In this document: positions 42,144 to 51,342 of the stretch, in pieces
Layout of the letters: each line of letters starts with the position of its first letter
Position numbering within the stretch: position 1 is the stretch's first letter
NCBI GenBank assembly: GCA_017428545.1
Contig: JAFRQR010000005.1
Coordinates: 1-64,000 of the forward strand
DNA length: 64,000 nucleotides
DNA from: Clostridiales bacterium
GTDB lineage: Bacteria > Bacillota > Clostridia > Saccharofermentanales > Saccharofermentanaceae
Direction: 5' to 3'
The notes under the pieces: generated by a model
Database searches by the model: none
Seen by the model: the letters and a program-made list of their open reading frames with translations, nothing else
What the model was told of the DNA's origin: nothing
Position numbers and translations under genes: made by a program

Positions 42144-43628
42144 ATGATTCATCAATATAAACTCGGTGGCTACAATATCGTGCTGGACGTCTGTTCCGGC
42201 GGCCTTCACGTCGTGGACGACCTGTCCTATGACATCATCGCGGGCTTAAACGAGATCTATGAGCATCAGGAGAAACTCGACTGCGCCAGTGCCTGTGCCC
42301 GCGGTGCGGCTGAAACTGCTGACGGCGGCGTGGAAGATGGCTTGATCGATATCGAAACACTTTCGGAGAAAGTGCTTTTGGATATGGAAGAAAAGTACAA
42401 GGGCACCGAGATGGGGGACCCGAAGGAGATCCGCGCCTGCTACGAGCAGATCATGGCTTTGAAGGAGCAGGGAAAGCTTTTTACGAAGGATTCGTACGAG
42501 CCGATGGCGGGCGACCTCAAGGCGAGAACTGCCGGTGTTGTGAAGGCTTTGTGTCTTCATATCGCGCATACCTGTAATCTCAACTGCTCGTACTGTTTTG
42601 CGTCGCAGGGCAAATACCACGGCGACCGTGCAGTCATGAGTTTTGAGGTCGGTAAGCGTGCGCTCGATTTTCTGATCGAGAATTCCGGAAACCGCCACAA
42701 CCTCGAAGTCGACTTTTTCGGCGGCGAACCGCTCATGAATTTCCAGGTCGTCAAGGATCTTGTCGCCTATGCCAGATCGATCGAGAAGGAGAAGGGCAAG
42801 AACTTCCGTTTCACGCTTACGACCAACGGCGTGCTGATCGACGATGATGTCATCGATTTTGCCAACCGCGAGTGCAGCAATGTCGTGCTTTCACTCGATG
42901 GAAGAAAAGAGATCCACGACCGTTTCCGTGTGGATTTTGCGGGCAACGGCAGCTGGGAAAAGATCGTGCCGAAGTTCCAAAAACTCGTTGAGGCGAGGGG
43001 CGGGAAAAACTACTACATGCGCGGAACCTTTACGCATGCCAATCCGGATTTCCTCGAGGACATCAAGGTCATGCTCGATCTCGGTTTTTCCGAACTTTCG
43101 ATGGAGCCGGTCGTTTGCGCGGAGGATGATCCGTCGCGCCTGACAGAAGAGGATCTGCCGATCGTTCTCGATCAGTACGAAAAGCTCGCCGAGCTCATGA
43201 TCGAGCGCGACCGCGAGGGCAAGCCGTTCACGTTCTACCACTACATGATCGACCTCAAGGGCGGTCCGTGCATCTATAAGCGCATTTCCGGATGTGGTTC
43301 CGGAACCGAATACATGGCAGTTACGCCGTGGGGAGATCTTTATCCGTGCCACCAGTTTGTCGGCGAGGAGAAGTTCCTGCTCGGCAACATTTTCGACGGC
43401 GTCAAGAACACCGCGATCCAGGATGATTTTGCGGCCTGCAATGTCTATGCGCGCGAGGAGTGCCGTGGGTGCTGGGCGCGTCTTTACTGCAGCGGCGGCT
43501 GCGCGGCCAATGCGTACCATGCGACCGGCTCTGTCCGCGGTGTCTATAAGTACGGCTGCGAGCTTTTCAAGAAGCGCATCGAGTGCGCGCTGATGGTCGC
43601 GATCCACAGGGAGTTTGCCGATAACTGA
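42144..43628 (+). CDS. scfB: SCIFF radical SAM maturase
   Basis: The 494-residue enzyme installs thioether crosslinks in ScfA. The N-terminal region (about 1-130) is the RiPP recognition-type domain. The radical SAM cluster is CNLNCSYC (about 143-150), followed by FFGGEPLMNF. The SPASM/auxiliary cluster region near the C-terminus has cysteines in GCGSGTEYM, LYPCHQF, ECRGCW, YCSGGCAAN and YGCELF. Length and motif order match characterised SCIFF maturases. No dedicated peptidase or exporter follows; the downstream gap holds hairpin array B. Confidence 0.96.
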   Translation: MIHQYKLGGYNIVLDVCSGGLHVVDDLSYDIIAGLNEIYEHQEKLDCASACARGAAETADGGVEDGLIDIETLSEKVLLDMEEKYKGTEMGDPKEIRACYEQIMALKEQGKLFTKDSYEPMAGDLKARTAGVVKALCLHIAHTCNLNCSYCFASQGKYHGDRAVMSFEVGKRALDFLIENSGNRHNLEVDFFGGEPLMNFQVVKDLVAYARSIEKEKGKNFRFTLTTNGVLIDDDVIDFANRECSNVVLSLDGRKEIHDRFRVDFAGNGSWEKIVPKFQKLVEARGGKNYYMRGTFTHANPDFLEDIKVMLDLGFSELSMEPVVCAEDDPSRLTEEDLPIVLDQYEKLAELMIERDREGKPFTFYHYMIDLKGGPCIYKRISGCGSGTEYMAVTPWGDLYPCHQFVGEEKFLLGNIFDGVKNTAIQDDFAACNVYAREECRGCWARLYCSGGCAANAYHATGSVRGVYKYGCELFKKRIECALMVAIHREFADN

Positions 43629-43706
43629 TTGTTTGCTGATCGATTCAGGTCTTTGTATGAGTGAATAGTGCTTTTCGAGAGGTAGCGAAGAGCTATTAGA
43701 AAGGGA

Positions 43707-44118
43707 AATAGGACTAAAGTCGTGAAAAATACGATTTAGTCCTATTTTCATAACTTCCAAATAGGACTAAATGAAGAAAAAACGCAGTTTAGTCCCACTT
43801 TCCAGCTCGCCAGGTGGGACTAAATCAAGAAAAAACGCAGTTTAGTCCCACTTTTCAGCCCGACGAATAGGACTAAATGAAGAAAAAACGTGATTTAGTC
43901 CCACATTTCAGCCCGACGAATAGGACTAAATCAAGAAAAAACGCAGTTTAGTCCCATTTTCCAGCTCGCCAGGTGGGACTAAATCAAGAAAAAACGCAGT
44001 TTAGTCCCATTTCCCGTCCCGACAGGTGGGACTAAATCAAGAAAAAACGCAGTTTAGTCCTATTTGCTAGCCCGACGGATAAGATCTTTTGGAGAAAAAC
44101 CGCGATTTGATCCTATCC
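43707..44118. repeat. Hairpin array B: eight units, 53-bp period
   Basis: Seven clear units and one degenerate unit. Left arms contain GGACTAAA and right arms TTTAGTCC, extended to 11-12 bp in units 1 and 3. Unit starts are 43707, 43760, 43814, 43866, 43919, 43973, 44026 and ~44079. Distances are 52-54 bp. Loops are exactly 16 nt and mostly TCAAGAAAAAACGCAG. Left arms alternate between AATAGGACTAAA and GTGGGACTAAA; unit 8 reads GGATAAGATC..GATCCTATCC. The array fills the gap between scfB and the decarboxylase promoter; no gene is present. Confidence 0.95.
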
Positions 44119-44144
44119 GCAGCCCACCCATCCACGACCGCCAT

Positions 44145-44173
44145 TTGACCGACAAATCATAAGAGGTTACAAT
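44145..44173 (+). promoter_or_regulatory. Promoter of the Orn/Lys/Arg decarboxylase-family gene
   Basis: TTGACC (44145-44150), a 17-bp spacer and TACAAT (44168-44173), directly after hairpin array B. Confidence 0.75.
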
Positions 44174-44218
44174 CGCTTTGGAATACACGGAGAACGCGAA
44201 AAAGAAGGAGGCGGGCGC

Positions 44219-45604
44219 GTGGACACACCGATTCTCGATTTCGTAAGAAATTACGCGGCGGCAAACGCCGTGCGCATGCACATGCCCGGGCACAAGGGCA
44301 AGGGCGCACCCGAAGCTGCGATCGACATCACCGAGATCGCCGGCGCCGACGACCTTTTCCATGCGAGCGGAATCATCGGCCAAAGCGAGCAGAACGCCTC
44401 AAAAATCTTCGGCTGCGACACCTATTATTCGACCGAGGGCTCGTCGCTTGCGATCCGCGCGATGCTCTATCTCTGCCGCGCCGCTTCCAAGACTGAAAAG
44501 CCCTGGATCCTCGCCGCCCGAAACGTCCACAAGACCTTCATTTCCGCGTGCGTTTTGCTCGGCCTCGACGCCGAATGGATCACTCCCGGCAACGACTCCC
44601 TGATCTCGCAGAATATCACGGATTCTGATGTGGCAAAAGCACTTGCCGACGCGGCCGAAAAGCGCGACGGTCTTCCTTGCTGCGTCTACCTGACTTCGCC
44701 CGATTACACCGGCCACATCCAGCCGGTCAGAGAAATAGCAAAAGTCTGCCACGCCCACGGCATTCCGCTTCTCATCGACAACGCCCACGGCGCGTATCTG
44801 AAGTTTCTGGACCCGTCGCTTCACCCGATCGACCTCGGCGCCGATATGTGCTGCGATTCCGCGCACAAGACCCTCCCGGCGCTGACCGGAGCCGCATATC
44901 TGCATGTAAAATCCGATCTGATCCCGGCGGCAAAAGAGGACGTCAAGACCGCGCTGTCCCTTTTTGCTTCGACGAGCCCGTCCTGGCTGATCCTTCAGAG
45001 CCTGGACCGCCTCAATCCGCTCCTCGAGACGAAGTTCAAAGACGACCTCAAGACCACGGCCGATCTCGTTTCTTCCGCGCGAAAAGCACTTGTCGATGGC
45101 GGTTTTTCTCTCCTTGGCGAAGAGCCGCTGAAGATCACGATATCGACGAAAGAAAAAGGCTACACGGGCGATGAATTCGCGCAGTATCTGAGAGAAAACG
45201 AAACACCCATCGAAGTCGAGTTTTCCGATCCGGATCAGATCGTTCTGATGGTATCACCGAATAACACAAAAGAAGAGATCGAAACTGTAACCGAAGCGAT
45301 CCTGAATATCCCGCAAAAAGACGGCTTTGCTGCCGCTTCTGCCGCTTCTGAAGAAACTTCTGTAAGCAGCATAAACAGACCGCCGCGGGCCACTTTGCCG
45401 GAACGCGTTATGAGCATGCGCGAAGCGGCGCTGTCTCCTTGGGAAACCGTTTCAATCGACGAGGCGAAAGGCCGCATCGCGCACCTTACCGACTGCTCAT
45501 GTCCGCCGGCGATCCCCGTAGTGATCTGCGGCGAAATGATCACGGAAAACGAGATCGCGCTTCTTCGATATTACGGATACGATTCCTGCCGCGTCGTCCG
45601 CTGA
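44219..45604 (+). CDS. Orn/Lys/Arg decarboxylase-family PLP enzyme
   Basis: The 461-residue fold-type I enzyme starts at GTG with AAGGAGG 7 nt upstream. RMHMPGHKGKG near the N-terminus is the family signature. The PLP-binding lysine is in DSAHKTLPALTGAAYLH (about 216), and LIDNAHGAYLKF carries the cofactor-contacting Asp. Length (about 460-480) is that of the short Firmicutes group (SpeA/YaaO-like), which decarboxylates arginine, lysine or ornithine to polyamines. The exact substrate cannot be read. The C-terminal domain contains an Ala/Ser-rich insert near 375-390. Two octamers lie in its frame (44635, 45082). Confidence 0.88.
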   Translation: MDTPILDFVRNYAAANAVRMHMPGHKGKGAPEAAIDITEIAGADDLFHASGIIGQSEQNASKIFGCDTYYSTEGSSLAIRAMLYLCRAASKTEKPWILAARNVHKTFISACVLLGLDAEWITPGNDSLISQNITDSDVAKALADAAEKRDGLPCCVYLTSPDYTGHIQPVREIAKVCHAHGIPLLIDNAHGAYLKFLDPSLHPIDLGADMCCDSAHKTLPALTGAAYLHVKSDLIPAAKEDVKTALSLFASTSPSWLILQSLDRLNPLLETKFKDDLKTTADLVSSARKALVDGGFSLLGEEPLKITISTKEKGYTGDEFAQYLRENETPIEVEFSDPDQIVLMVSPNNTKEEIETVTEAILNIPQKDGFAAASAASEETSVSSINRPPRATLPERVMSMREAALSPWETVSIDEAKGRIAHLTDCSCPPAIPVVICGEMITENEIALLRYYGYDSCRVVR

Positions 45605-45769
45605 GCCGCCCGCACGCCCGCGATCCTCGCGCCGCCGCGCACCGCGCTTCCGCAACGCGCGGCCGCGCCCCATCCCACCCACAAAATGCCAAAAGAAGAA
45701 CGCCGGTGCGATTTCGCGACCGGCGCTCTGTGTTAAGAGGGATTTAGGCTTTTGGCAAATTTACTTCAC
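45605..45769. other. GC-rich convergent intergenic region
   Basis: 45605-45680 is extremely GC-rich with many CGCG and GCCGCC runs. CGCCGGTGCG..CGACCGGCG near 45709-45727 can form a hairpin between the convergent genes. No gene or promoter is seen. Confidence 0.5.
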
Positions 45770-46570
45770 TTACAAAAATACCTGGTAGGCAATACCGAAA
45801 AGCTCACGGATGTAGTTGCAGGGCAGAAGTGCCAGAGGTGTGTCCGCACTGGCCGCACCACATGTCATACCGAGATCCTCGGCGATGAGCTGGGCGCGGA
45901 ATTCATGCCATCCGTTCGTGACGAGAACAGCCGTGTTACCAAGGCCCTTTTCGTCCATAATGCTCTTACTGAACGCGAGGTTTTCCTGTGTAGATGTCGA
46001 GCGGTCCTCCATGTGGATCCTCTCCGCAGAAATACCTCTTTTTACCAGTTCGTTATACATGCACTGCGCCTCAGACATGACCTCGTCGGCACCCTGACCG
46101 CCGGAAACGATACAAGGACACTCAGGGTGTTCGACGAGATACTCGTATGCGGCGTCGATACGCTCTTCAAGAAGTGTACTCGGGCCGTCCTCCATGACCT
46201 GGCATCCCAGGACGATAACGACCGGAGTCTCACCGGAATCAGCAACTTTCTTATACGCGCCTCTCACCATAAAAACAGTGGCGCAGATCACATATGCAAA
46301 CCCGAGAACGATGACGGCAAGAAGGGCGCTCAGCCCGATCTTTCCTCTACCTCTCCAGCAATCGGCGATCTTTTCGTTGATCTTTCTGAAACTCAATGTA
46401 TACAGCATGATCACAAGGCAGACAAGCATGCCGAAACCTACGCCGATGTTAAGAGTTCTCCAGCTGATCATCAGTGCCGTAAAAAGTGTAAGCATGGCAC
46501 TTGCAAAAGCAAATACGATCGCGCGGAGCATGAAAGAAATGTTACATCTTTTGATTACTAAATCGCTCAT
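45770..46570 (-). CDS. YdcF/SanA-family (DUF218) membrane protein
   Basis: The 266-residue protein has about four membrane helices in the first ~105 residues. A DUF218 domain follows with IVLGCQVMEDGPSTLLEERIDAAYEYL, CIVSGGQGADE and TSTQENLAFSK. DUF218 proteins (YdcF, SanA, ElyC) affect envelope assembly or vancomycin sensitivity; their reaction is not settled. AAAGGAGG lies 6 nt before the ATG; the open frame extends far upstream without a start signal, antisense to the esterase gene. Confidence 0.88.
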   Translation of the reverse strand: MSDLVIKRCNISFMLRAIVFAFASAMLTLFTALMISWRTLNIGVGFGMLVCLVIMLYTLSFRKINEKIADCWRGRGKIGLSALLAVIVLGFAYVICATVFMVRGAYKKVADSGETPVVIVLGCQVMEDGPSTLLEERIDAAYEYLVEHPECPCIVSGGQGADEVMSEAQCMYNELVKRGISAERIHMEDRSTSTQENLAFSKSIMDEKGLGNTAVLVTNGWHEFRAQLIAEDLGMTCGAASADTPLALLPCNYIRELFGIAYQVFL

Positions 46571-46753
46571 ACTTGGCCTCCTTTGTTGTTGTTGACCACA
46601 TCCTACCATGCCCGCAAAGCCCGAACATGACGGAATCGTAAGGAATGGCCTTATGTGACAAAAGCGTAAGATGCTATGCACGAAAGTGATAAAAGTGTAA
46701 GATAGAAAAGGTTGATTTATTGACTTAGGAAAAACCTTCGGGGGAACAGGAAC

Positions 46754-47827
46754 ATGAAAGAACTCACGCGCGAAAATATCTGGAAATCGGACGAATACAC
46801 CTACGAAGCCGCCTATGGCTTTGTGCCGAACCTGCGTTTTTATATTCACGACGACGACGCGAAAAGCACCTGTCCCGATTCCGCTTCCTGCGCGAAAAGC
46901 ACTTCCCCTGATCCTCTTTCTTCCTCGGAGAAAAACTGCGCGCGGCCTTTTATGCTCGTGGTTCCGGGCGGCGGTTACTGCATGTGCGTCCCGCCCGAAG
47001 CCGAAATCGTTGCGAAGACCTTTTACGAAAAAGGCATGAACTGCGCCGTCCTTACCTACACGACAGATATCACGATGTCCGTGCCGCTTCAAAAACAGCC
47101 TCTCCATGACATCTCCCGCGCCGTCCGATATATAAGAAAAAATGCGGCACGCCTCGGCGCGGATCCCGCTAAACTCGTGATCTGCGGCTTCTCCGCCGGC
47201 GCGCATGTCTGCGGATCTTTAGGCGTGCATTTCGAAGATGTAGAAGATCCCGATCCGGATCTGAATACGGTCAGCAACCGCCCCGATGCCATGATCTTAA
47301 GTTACCCGGTCATCACCAGCGGGGAATACACGCACATCTACTCGATGTGGGCTCTTCTCGGGAAGGACGGACCGAAGGAAGATTACGATTATTTCTCACT
47401 CGAAAAACACGTCAAAGAAAATACTCCGCCGACGTTTTTGTGGCAGACCGTAACCGACGATCTCGTGCCGTTTGAAAACAGCCTGATGTTCGCCTCCGCG
47501 CTGCGCAAAGCCAACGTCCCGTTCAGCTTCCATGCGTTCCCGAAAGGTATGCACGGCCTTTCCGTTTTTACCGAAGACTGGAGGAATGGAAAGTACGGCG
47601 AACCCTACACGATGGAGCAGCTCGAGCTTGCGGTAAAAGCCGTAAAAGAGGGAAGAGGCGTGCGCGTTTCCGAACAGCGCATCAAAGAACTAAAAGAACA
47701 GTTCCCGGATCCCGATGAGGATGGCAATCTGCCGGAGCCGCCGCAGTATCCGCCGCATCCGGACTATAAAGATGTGCCGATGTGGCCCGACCTCGCGATG
47801 GCATTCTTCGAACAGCTCTTCAAGTAA
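46754..47827 (+). CDS. Alpha/beta-hydrolase esterase (acetyl-esterase type)
   Basis: The 357-residue protein has an oxyanion motif VPGGGYCMC, nucleophile elbow GFSAGAH (about 150), acid in TDDLVP (about 237) and histidine in GMHGLS (about 267). It is close to BD-FAE/acetyl-xylan-esterase-like hydrolases acting on short acyl esters. No signal peptide. Between the first strands there is a ~28-residue Ser/Lys/Pro insert (about 36-62) that contains AKST twice, each encoded by one AAAAGCAC octamer. The C-terminal ~35 residues are Pro-rich. GGGGGAACAGG precedes the ATG. Confidence 0.87.
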   Translation: MKELTRENIWKSDEYTYEAAYGFVPNLRFYIHDDDAKSTCPDSASCAKSTSPDPLSSSEKNCARPFMLVVPGGGYCMCVPPEAEIVAKTFYEKGMNCAVLTYTTDITMSVPLQKQPLHDISRAVRYIRKNAARLGADPAKLVICGFSAGAHVCGSLGVHFEDVEDPDPDLNTVSNRPDAMILSYPVITSGEYTHIYSMWALLGKDGPKEDYDYFSLEKHVKENTPPTFLWQTVTDDLVPFENSLMFASALRKANVPFSFHAFPKGMHGLSVFTEDWRNGKYGEPYTMEQLELAVKAVKEGRGVRVSEQRIKELKEQFPDPDEDGNLPEPPQYPPHPDYKDVPMWPDLAMAFFEQLFK

Positions 47828-48220
47828 GCCGCGCCGGCGCTCCGCGCACCCGCGCACCCGCGCCGCGACAGCAGATCATCTCAAACAGATTCGCATCCGG
47901 CGGCGCCGCGAACGCAGCCGCGCGAGCCACACCCGCAGCGGCGCCTAAATCCCGAACGAATCAGGGGCTCGCGCCGATCGCGCGGGCTCCTTTTGTTTAA
48001 AAATATGCGCAAATGTTCAATTGTAAAAAATCTGTGTATTTCGTCCCGATTCTATAGAATGCGCACGCGAATGATTATATACTCTACGTGAACAGGCAGC
48101 GCCCCGCTAAAGGAGGGCAGAGCACCGCTTGGTAGAAGAAAAACACATAAAGGCGGGCAGTGCTTTTCCGGGCAAAGGAGACGGAAAAGTTCGAAGCCAT
48201 AGTTGAGGCACAGCTGTACC
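47828..48220. other. Intergenic region, GC-rich then AT-rich
   Basis: 47828-47990 is a GC-rich stretch with degenerate CCGCGC runs and ends in GGCTCGCGCC..GCGCGGGCTCC followed by TTTTGTTT, a probable terminator of the esterase gene. 48000-48130 is AT-rich. 48110-48180 has three short purine-rich GGAGGGC-like stretches and one octamer (48160). No gene is recognised. Confidence 0.5.
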
Positions 48221-49378
48221 ATGATCAATCTGACATCTATCTTTGGCACTGATTTTGCGGGCGTGTTTCTGCTCCTGATCATTCTTCTGACACGGGGCTG
48301 GAGTTTGCCTGCAAGAAGAAAAGAAAGCCAGATCATTTTCGTTCTTGTGATCGCCACGATCTTCTACTGCGCAGGGGATGCTTTTGTTTCTCTTTGTGAC
48401 GGCAAGACCGGGCTTTACCTTCGGGAACTCAATATTCTCGGAAATACCTATCTGTATCTTTATAACCTGATCGTCGGCGTCGGTATCATCTATCTCGTCG
48501 TCAATCACATCGACCAGACGGTCCCGAAGCTTCAGATCGTTTTCTTCGTTCTTCTCGGAACGATCGAGACCGTACTTCTGGTCCTGAACTTTTTCTATCC
48601 GCTCGTATTCCACATCGATTCCGCAAACGTCTATCACAGGGACAATTTCTACGCCATTTTCATGATCGCGGGCGGGATGCTGATCATTTACGGGTATTCA
48701 TACTACTTCCTCTCGAAACTGAAAAATCCGTCGCTGCGGTATTTCCCGGTGTGGCAGTTCCTCACGCCGATCGTTATGGCGATGGTGATCCAGGCGTTCG
48801 TTTACGGCGTTTCGCTCCAGCCGATCGGATACGCGATCGCGTTTGCGGGGCTGGTGATCTGCCTGCAGAATGAGTGCATCTATATCGACAAACTGACGGG
48901 CGTATATAACCGTTACGAACTCGACAACATCAAGAAAACGCTTCTGCATCTGAAAAAGGAAAAAGTCGCTGCCCTGATGCTCGACCTCAACGGCTTTAAG
49001 GCGATCAACGACAACTTTTCCCACGCCGAGGGCGACGCCGCACTCATCGCGTTTGCGGATATCCTGACGAGCGTTGTCAAGACCGAAGGTATCGTGATCC
49101 GTTTCGCGGGAGATGAGTTCATCATCATCATCCGCCGTTTCAAAGAAGACAGTATCGACCGCTACAGGGATCTGATCCTGGCCGCTGTCGAAAAATACAA
49201 CGAAACGTCCGGCAAGCCTTATAAGCTTTCGGCTGCGATCGGCGGCGACATCTTCACGCATACGGGCGAGGAAGACGACGTCATCGCGCAGATCGACCAC
49301 CTGATGTACAAGAACAAAAAGGAATACTACAAGACCCACGCGAAAGTAACTTCACGGGATAATCCCGCGGAGCGCTGA
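48221..49378 (+). CDS. Seven-helix membrane GGDEF protein, putative diguanylate cyclase
   Basis: The 385-residue protein has seven or eight membrane helices (about 5-225), resembling the 7TM sensor of histidine kinases/cyclases, and a C-terminal GGDEF domain. DKLTGVYNRYELDN is the substrate motif and RFAGDEFIII (about 295-300) is the signature; AGDEF variants can be active. DGLNGFKAIND-type metal ligand block appears as LDLNGFKAINDNF. ATG 48221 was preferred to the TTG at 48203; the ribosome-binding site (GAGGCAC) is weak. It is the second GGDEF gene within 10 kb. Confidence 0.87.
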   Translation: MINLTSIFGTDFAGVFLLLIILLTRGWSLPARRKESQIIFVLVIATIFYCAGDAFVSLCDGKTGLYLRELNILGNTYLYLYNLIVGVGIIYLVVNHIDQTVPKLQIVFFVLLGTIETVLLVLNFFYPLVFHIDSANVYHRDNFYAIFMIAGGMLIIYGYSYYFLSKLKNPSLRYFPVWQFLTPIVMAMVIQAFVYGVSLQPIGYAIAFAGLVICLQNECIYIDKLTGVYNRYELDNIKKTLLHLKKEKVAALMLDLNGFKAINDNFSHAEGDAALIAFADILTSVVKTEGIVIRFAGDEFIIIIRRFKEDSIDRYRDLILAAVEKYNETSGKPYKLSAAIGGDIFTHTGEEDDVIAQIDHLMYKNKKEYYKTHAKVTSRDNPAER

Positions 49379-49502
49379 CCGGTCTTCTAAAAAGCCGGCC
49401 GAATTCGTTATCGAATGGTAATAGTATCTTCTTGAAAAGCACACCCCCGATATAGTAATCTTGTGATATGGACTGAAACACGAAGACAGGTTGGGGACAA
49501 AC

Positions 49503-51245
49503 ATGAAGATCGAACTAGATGAAAAGAAGAAATCACTACTGAAAAAGATCGGTATCGGTGCGGCAGGAGTGCTGGTCGCAGGCGGTATCGGAACGTTTAT
49601 TTATCTCAATAACAGAGGCGGGAACAGCACCACATCATCTTCCGCTTCCTCCTCGGAAAGCACCGCGGTCGATGCCGCGGAGGTCTCTCCTTCGGAACTT
49701 GAGAACATGAAAAAGGTCGTAGACGATCCGGCGTTTTATCCGGGCATCACGATCAACGGCACCGACGTAGGCGGCAAGACCAAAGAAGAGGTACGGGCGC
49801 TTTTCGCGGGGAAAGAAGATGATTCGCAGCAGGAGCAGCTGGACATCCAGTTCAAGGTCAACGGCGAACTGGTCAAGGTCAACACCGAGGGTTTAAAGGT
49901 CAAGAGCAACCTCGACGAGATCATCGAGGAAGCCTATAACTACGGCAGGACCAGCGATGCTGCCGGCGATGACGCCATAAAAGAGCGTTATGAGAAGATC
50001 GAGGCGCTGAAGACGGAGCCTGCGGATTTTGAGGTCGATTACGAGGTCAATGAATCCCTGATCGAAACGCTCGCAAGGCAGGCGCTCGAGCCGCATAACA
50101 CCGAAGTAAAAGAAGCAGCGGTCGAGGGCTTTGACGTAGAAAAACTCGAGTTCATCATCACGGAATCCCAGGACGGCGTAGTCATGGACATGGACAAGGC
50201 GATCTCCGACATGAAAGAGAAACTCAGAAATGCCGAGTTCTCCTGCATCATCGACGTTTCTGCCGAGGTCGCAAAACCCGAAACTTCCGCAGATGACTTA
50301 AGAAGCCAGCTCGGACTTGTTTCCACGACGACTTCCGAGACGACCGATAACGACAACCGTAACACCAACATCCGTCTGGTCTGCGAGAAGATCGACGGTC
50401 TGGTCCTTATGCCGGGCGAGCAGTTCAACTTCAACAATTTCGTCGGACAGAGAACATCCGAAAAAGGGTATAAGATGGCGCACGGTATCTATAACGGAAG
50501 CATGAGAGATGAGCTCGGCGGCGGTATCTGCCAGGCCAACACGATGCTTTACCAGAGCGTTACGAAGGCTGACCTTCAGGTCGATGAAAGAAAGAACCAC
50601 TCGATCCCGAGCACATATGTAGATAAGGGCACCGATGCGACTGTTACCTGGTACAGCCCGAACTTCCGATTCACGAATAACACGGACCTTCCGGTCGCGA
50701 TCCATGCGTACTATGCAGATCAGCACGTTACTGTCGAGATCTACGGACGCCAGCTTCCGGACGGCGAATATATCGAACTGATCGGCGAGCACGTCAGAAC
50801 GATCTCCCCGTCGACGACTTATGTCAACGATCCGAGCCTTCCGGCCGGTCAGCAGAAGAAAACCCAGTCCGGACGTACCGGCTACGACTACAAGTCCTAT
50901 AAGGTCTGGTATGACAAGGACGGCAACGAAATTAAAAGAGAACCTTATTTCTCGAGCCACTATCCGTGCCGAAATGCCGTCATTAACGTTGGTACGGGCG
51001 GAAGCGGCGGAACCGTCGATCCGAACACCGGAGCGGTCGACACCACGCCGACAGATACCGCGGTACCGATCCAGGATCCGACGACTCCACCGGCCGACAC
51101 GACTGTAGCACCGCCGGCAGATACCACAGCTGCTCCGCCGCCGGAGACCACACCGCCTGCCGACACCACGGCAGCTCCGCCGCCGGAAACACAGGCGCCG
51201 ACCACCCCGCCGGCAGACCCGGCAACAGACCCGGCAACACCGTAA
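49503..51245 (+). CDS. VanW-family cell-wall protein
   Basis: The 580-residue protein has a cytoplasmic Lys-rich start, a membrane helix (about 15-36), and a Ser-rich linker. Two PG-binding-4/YoaR-like regions (about 75-260) and a VanW domain (about 265-400; LMPGEQFNFNNFVGQRTSEKG, GGGICQANTMLYQ) follow. A beta-rich segment and a Pro/Thr-rich tail (about 505-580) with PPADTT/PPPETT repeats complete it. VanW proteins are surface proteins of uncertain biochemical role, linked to glycopeptide resistance clusters by name only. ATG 49503 was preferred to the TTG at 49491. Confidence 0.9.
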   Translation: MKIELDEKKKSLLKKIGIGAAGVLVAGGIGTFIYLNNRGGNSTTSSSASSSESTAVDAAEVSPSELENMKKVVDDPAFYPGITINGTDVGGKTKEEVRALFAGKEDDSQQEQLDIQFKVNGELVKVNTEGLKVKSNLDEIIEEAYNYGRTSDAAGDDAIKERYEKIEALKTEPADFEVDYEVNESLIETLARQALEPHNTEVKEAAVEGFDVEKLEFIITESQDGVVMDMDKAISDMKEKLRNAEFSCIIDVSAEVAKPETSADDLRSQLGLVSTTTSETTDNDNRNTNIRLVCEKIDGLVLMPGEQFNFNNFVGQRTSEKGYKMAHGIYNGSMRDELGGGICQANTMLYQSVTKADLQVDERKNHSIPSTYVDKGTDATVTWYSPNFRFTNNTDLPVAIHAYYADQHVTVEIYGRQLPDGEYIELIGEHVRTISPSTTYVNDPSLPAGQQKKTQSGRTGYDYKSYKVWYDKDGNEIKREPYFSSHYPCRNAVINVGTGGSGGTVDPNTGAVDTTPTDTAVPIQDPTTPPADTTVAPPADTTAAPPPETTPPADTTAAPPPETQAPTTPPADPATDPATP

Positions 51246-51304
51246 GTAACAGGGGCGGCCGGCAACGTAAGTTGCAAGATCAGCCAACAACGAAAGGAAA
51301 ACAA

Positions 51305-51340
51305 AAGAGACCGTCTCTGGTGAGATGGTCTCTTACTTTT
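51305..51340. terminator. Bidirectional terminator
   Basis: AAGAGACC / GGTCTCTT stem with an inner GTCTC-GAGAT pairing, flanked by A- and T-rich runs between convergent genes. Confidence 0.8.
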
Positions 51341-51342
51341 TA

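Noticed and set aside
36603..44118. CRISPR arrays at the two large repeat regions
   Set aside because: Units are inverted repeats with 16-18 nt loops and a 53-bp step. In array B the loops are nearly identical, there are no ~30-bp unique spacers with identical direct repeats, and no cas gene is present.
45605..45747. Arg-rich small ORFs in the GC-rich gap
   Set aside because: Frames exist only because of high GC content; no ribosome-binding site or similarity.
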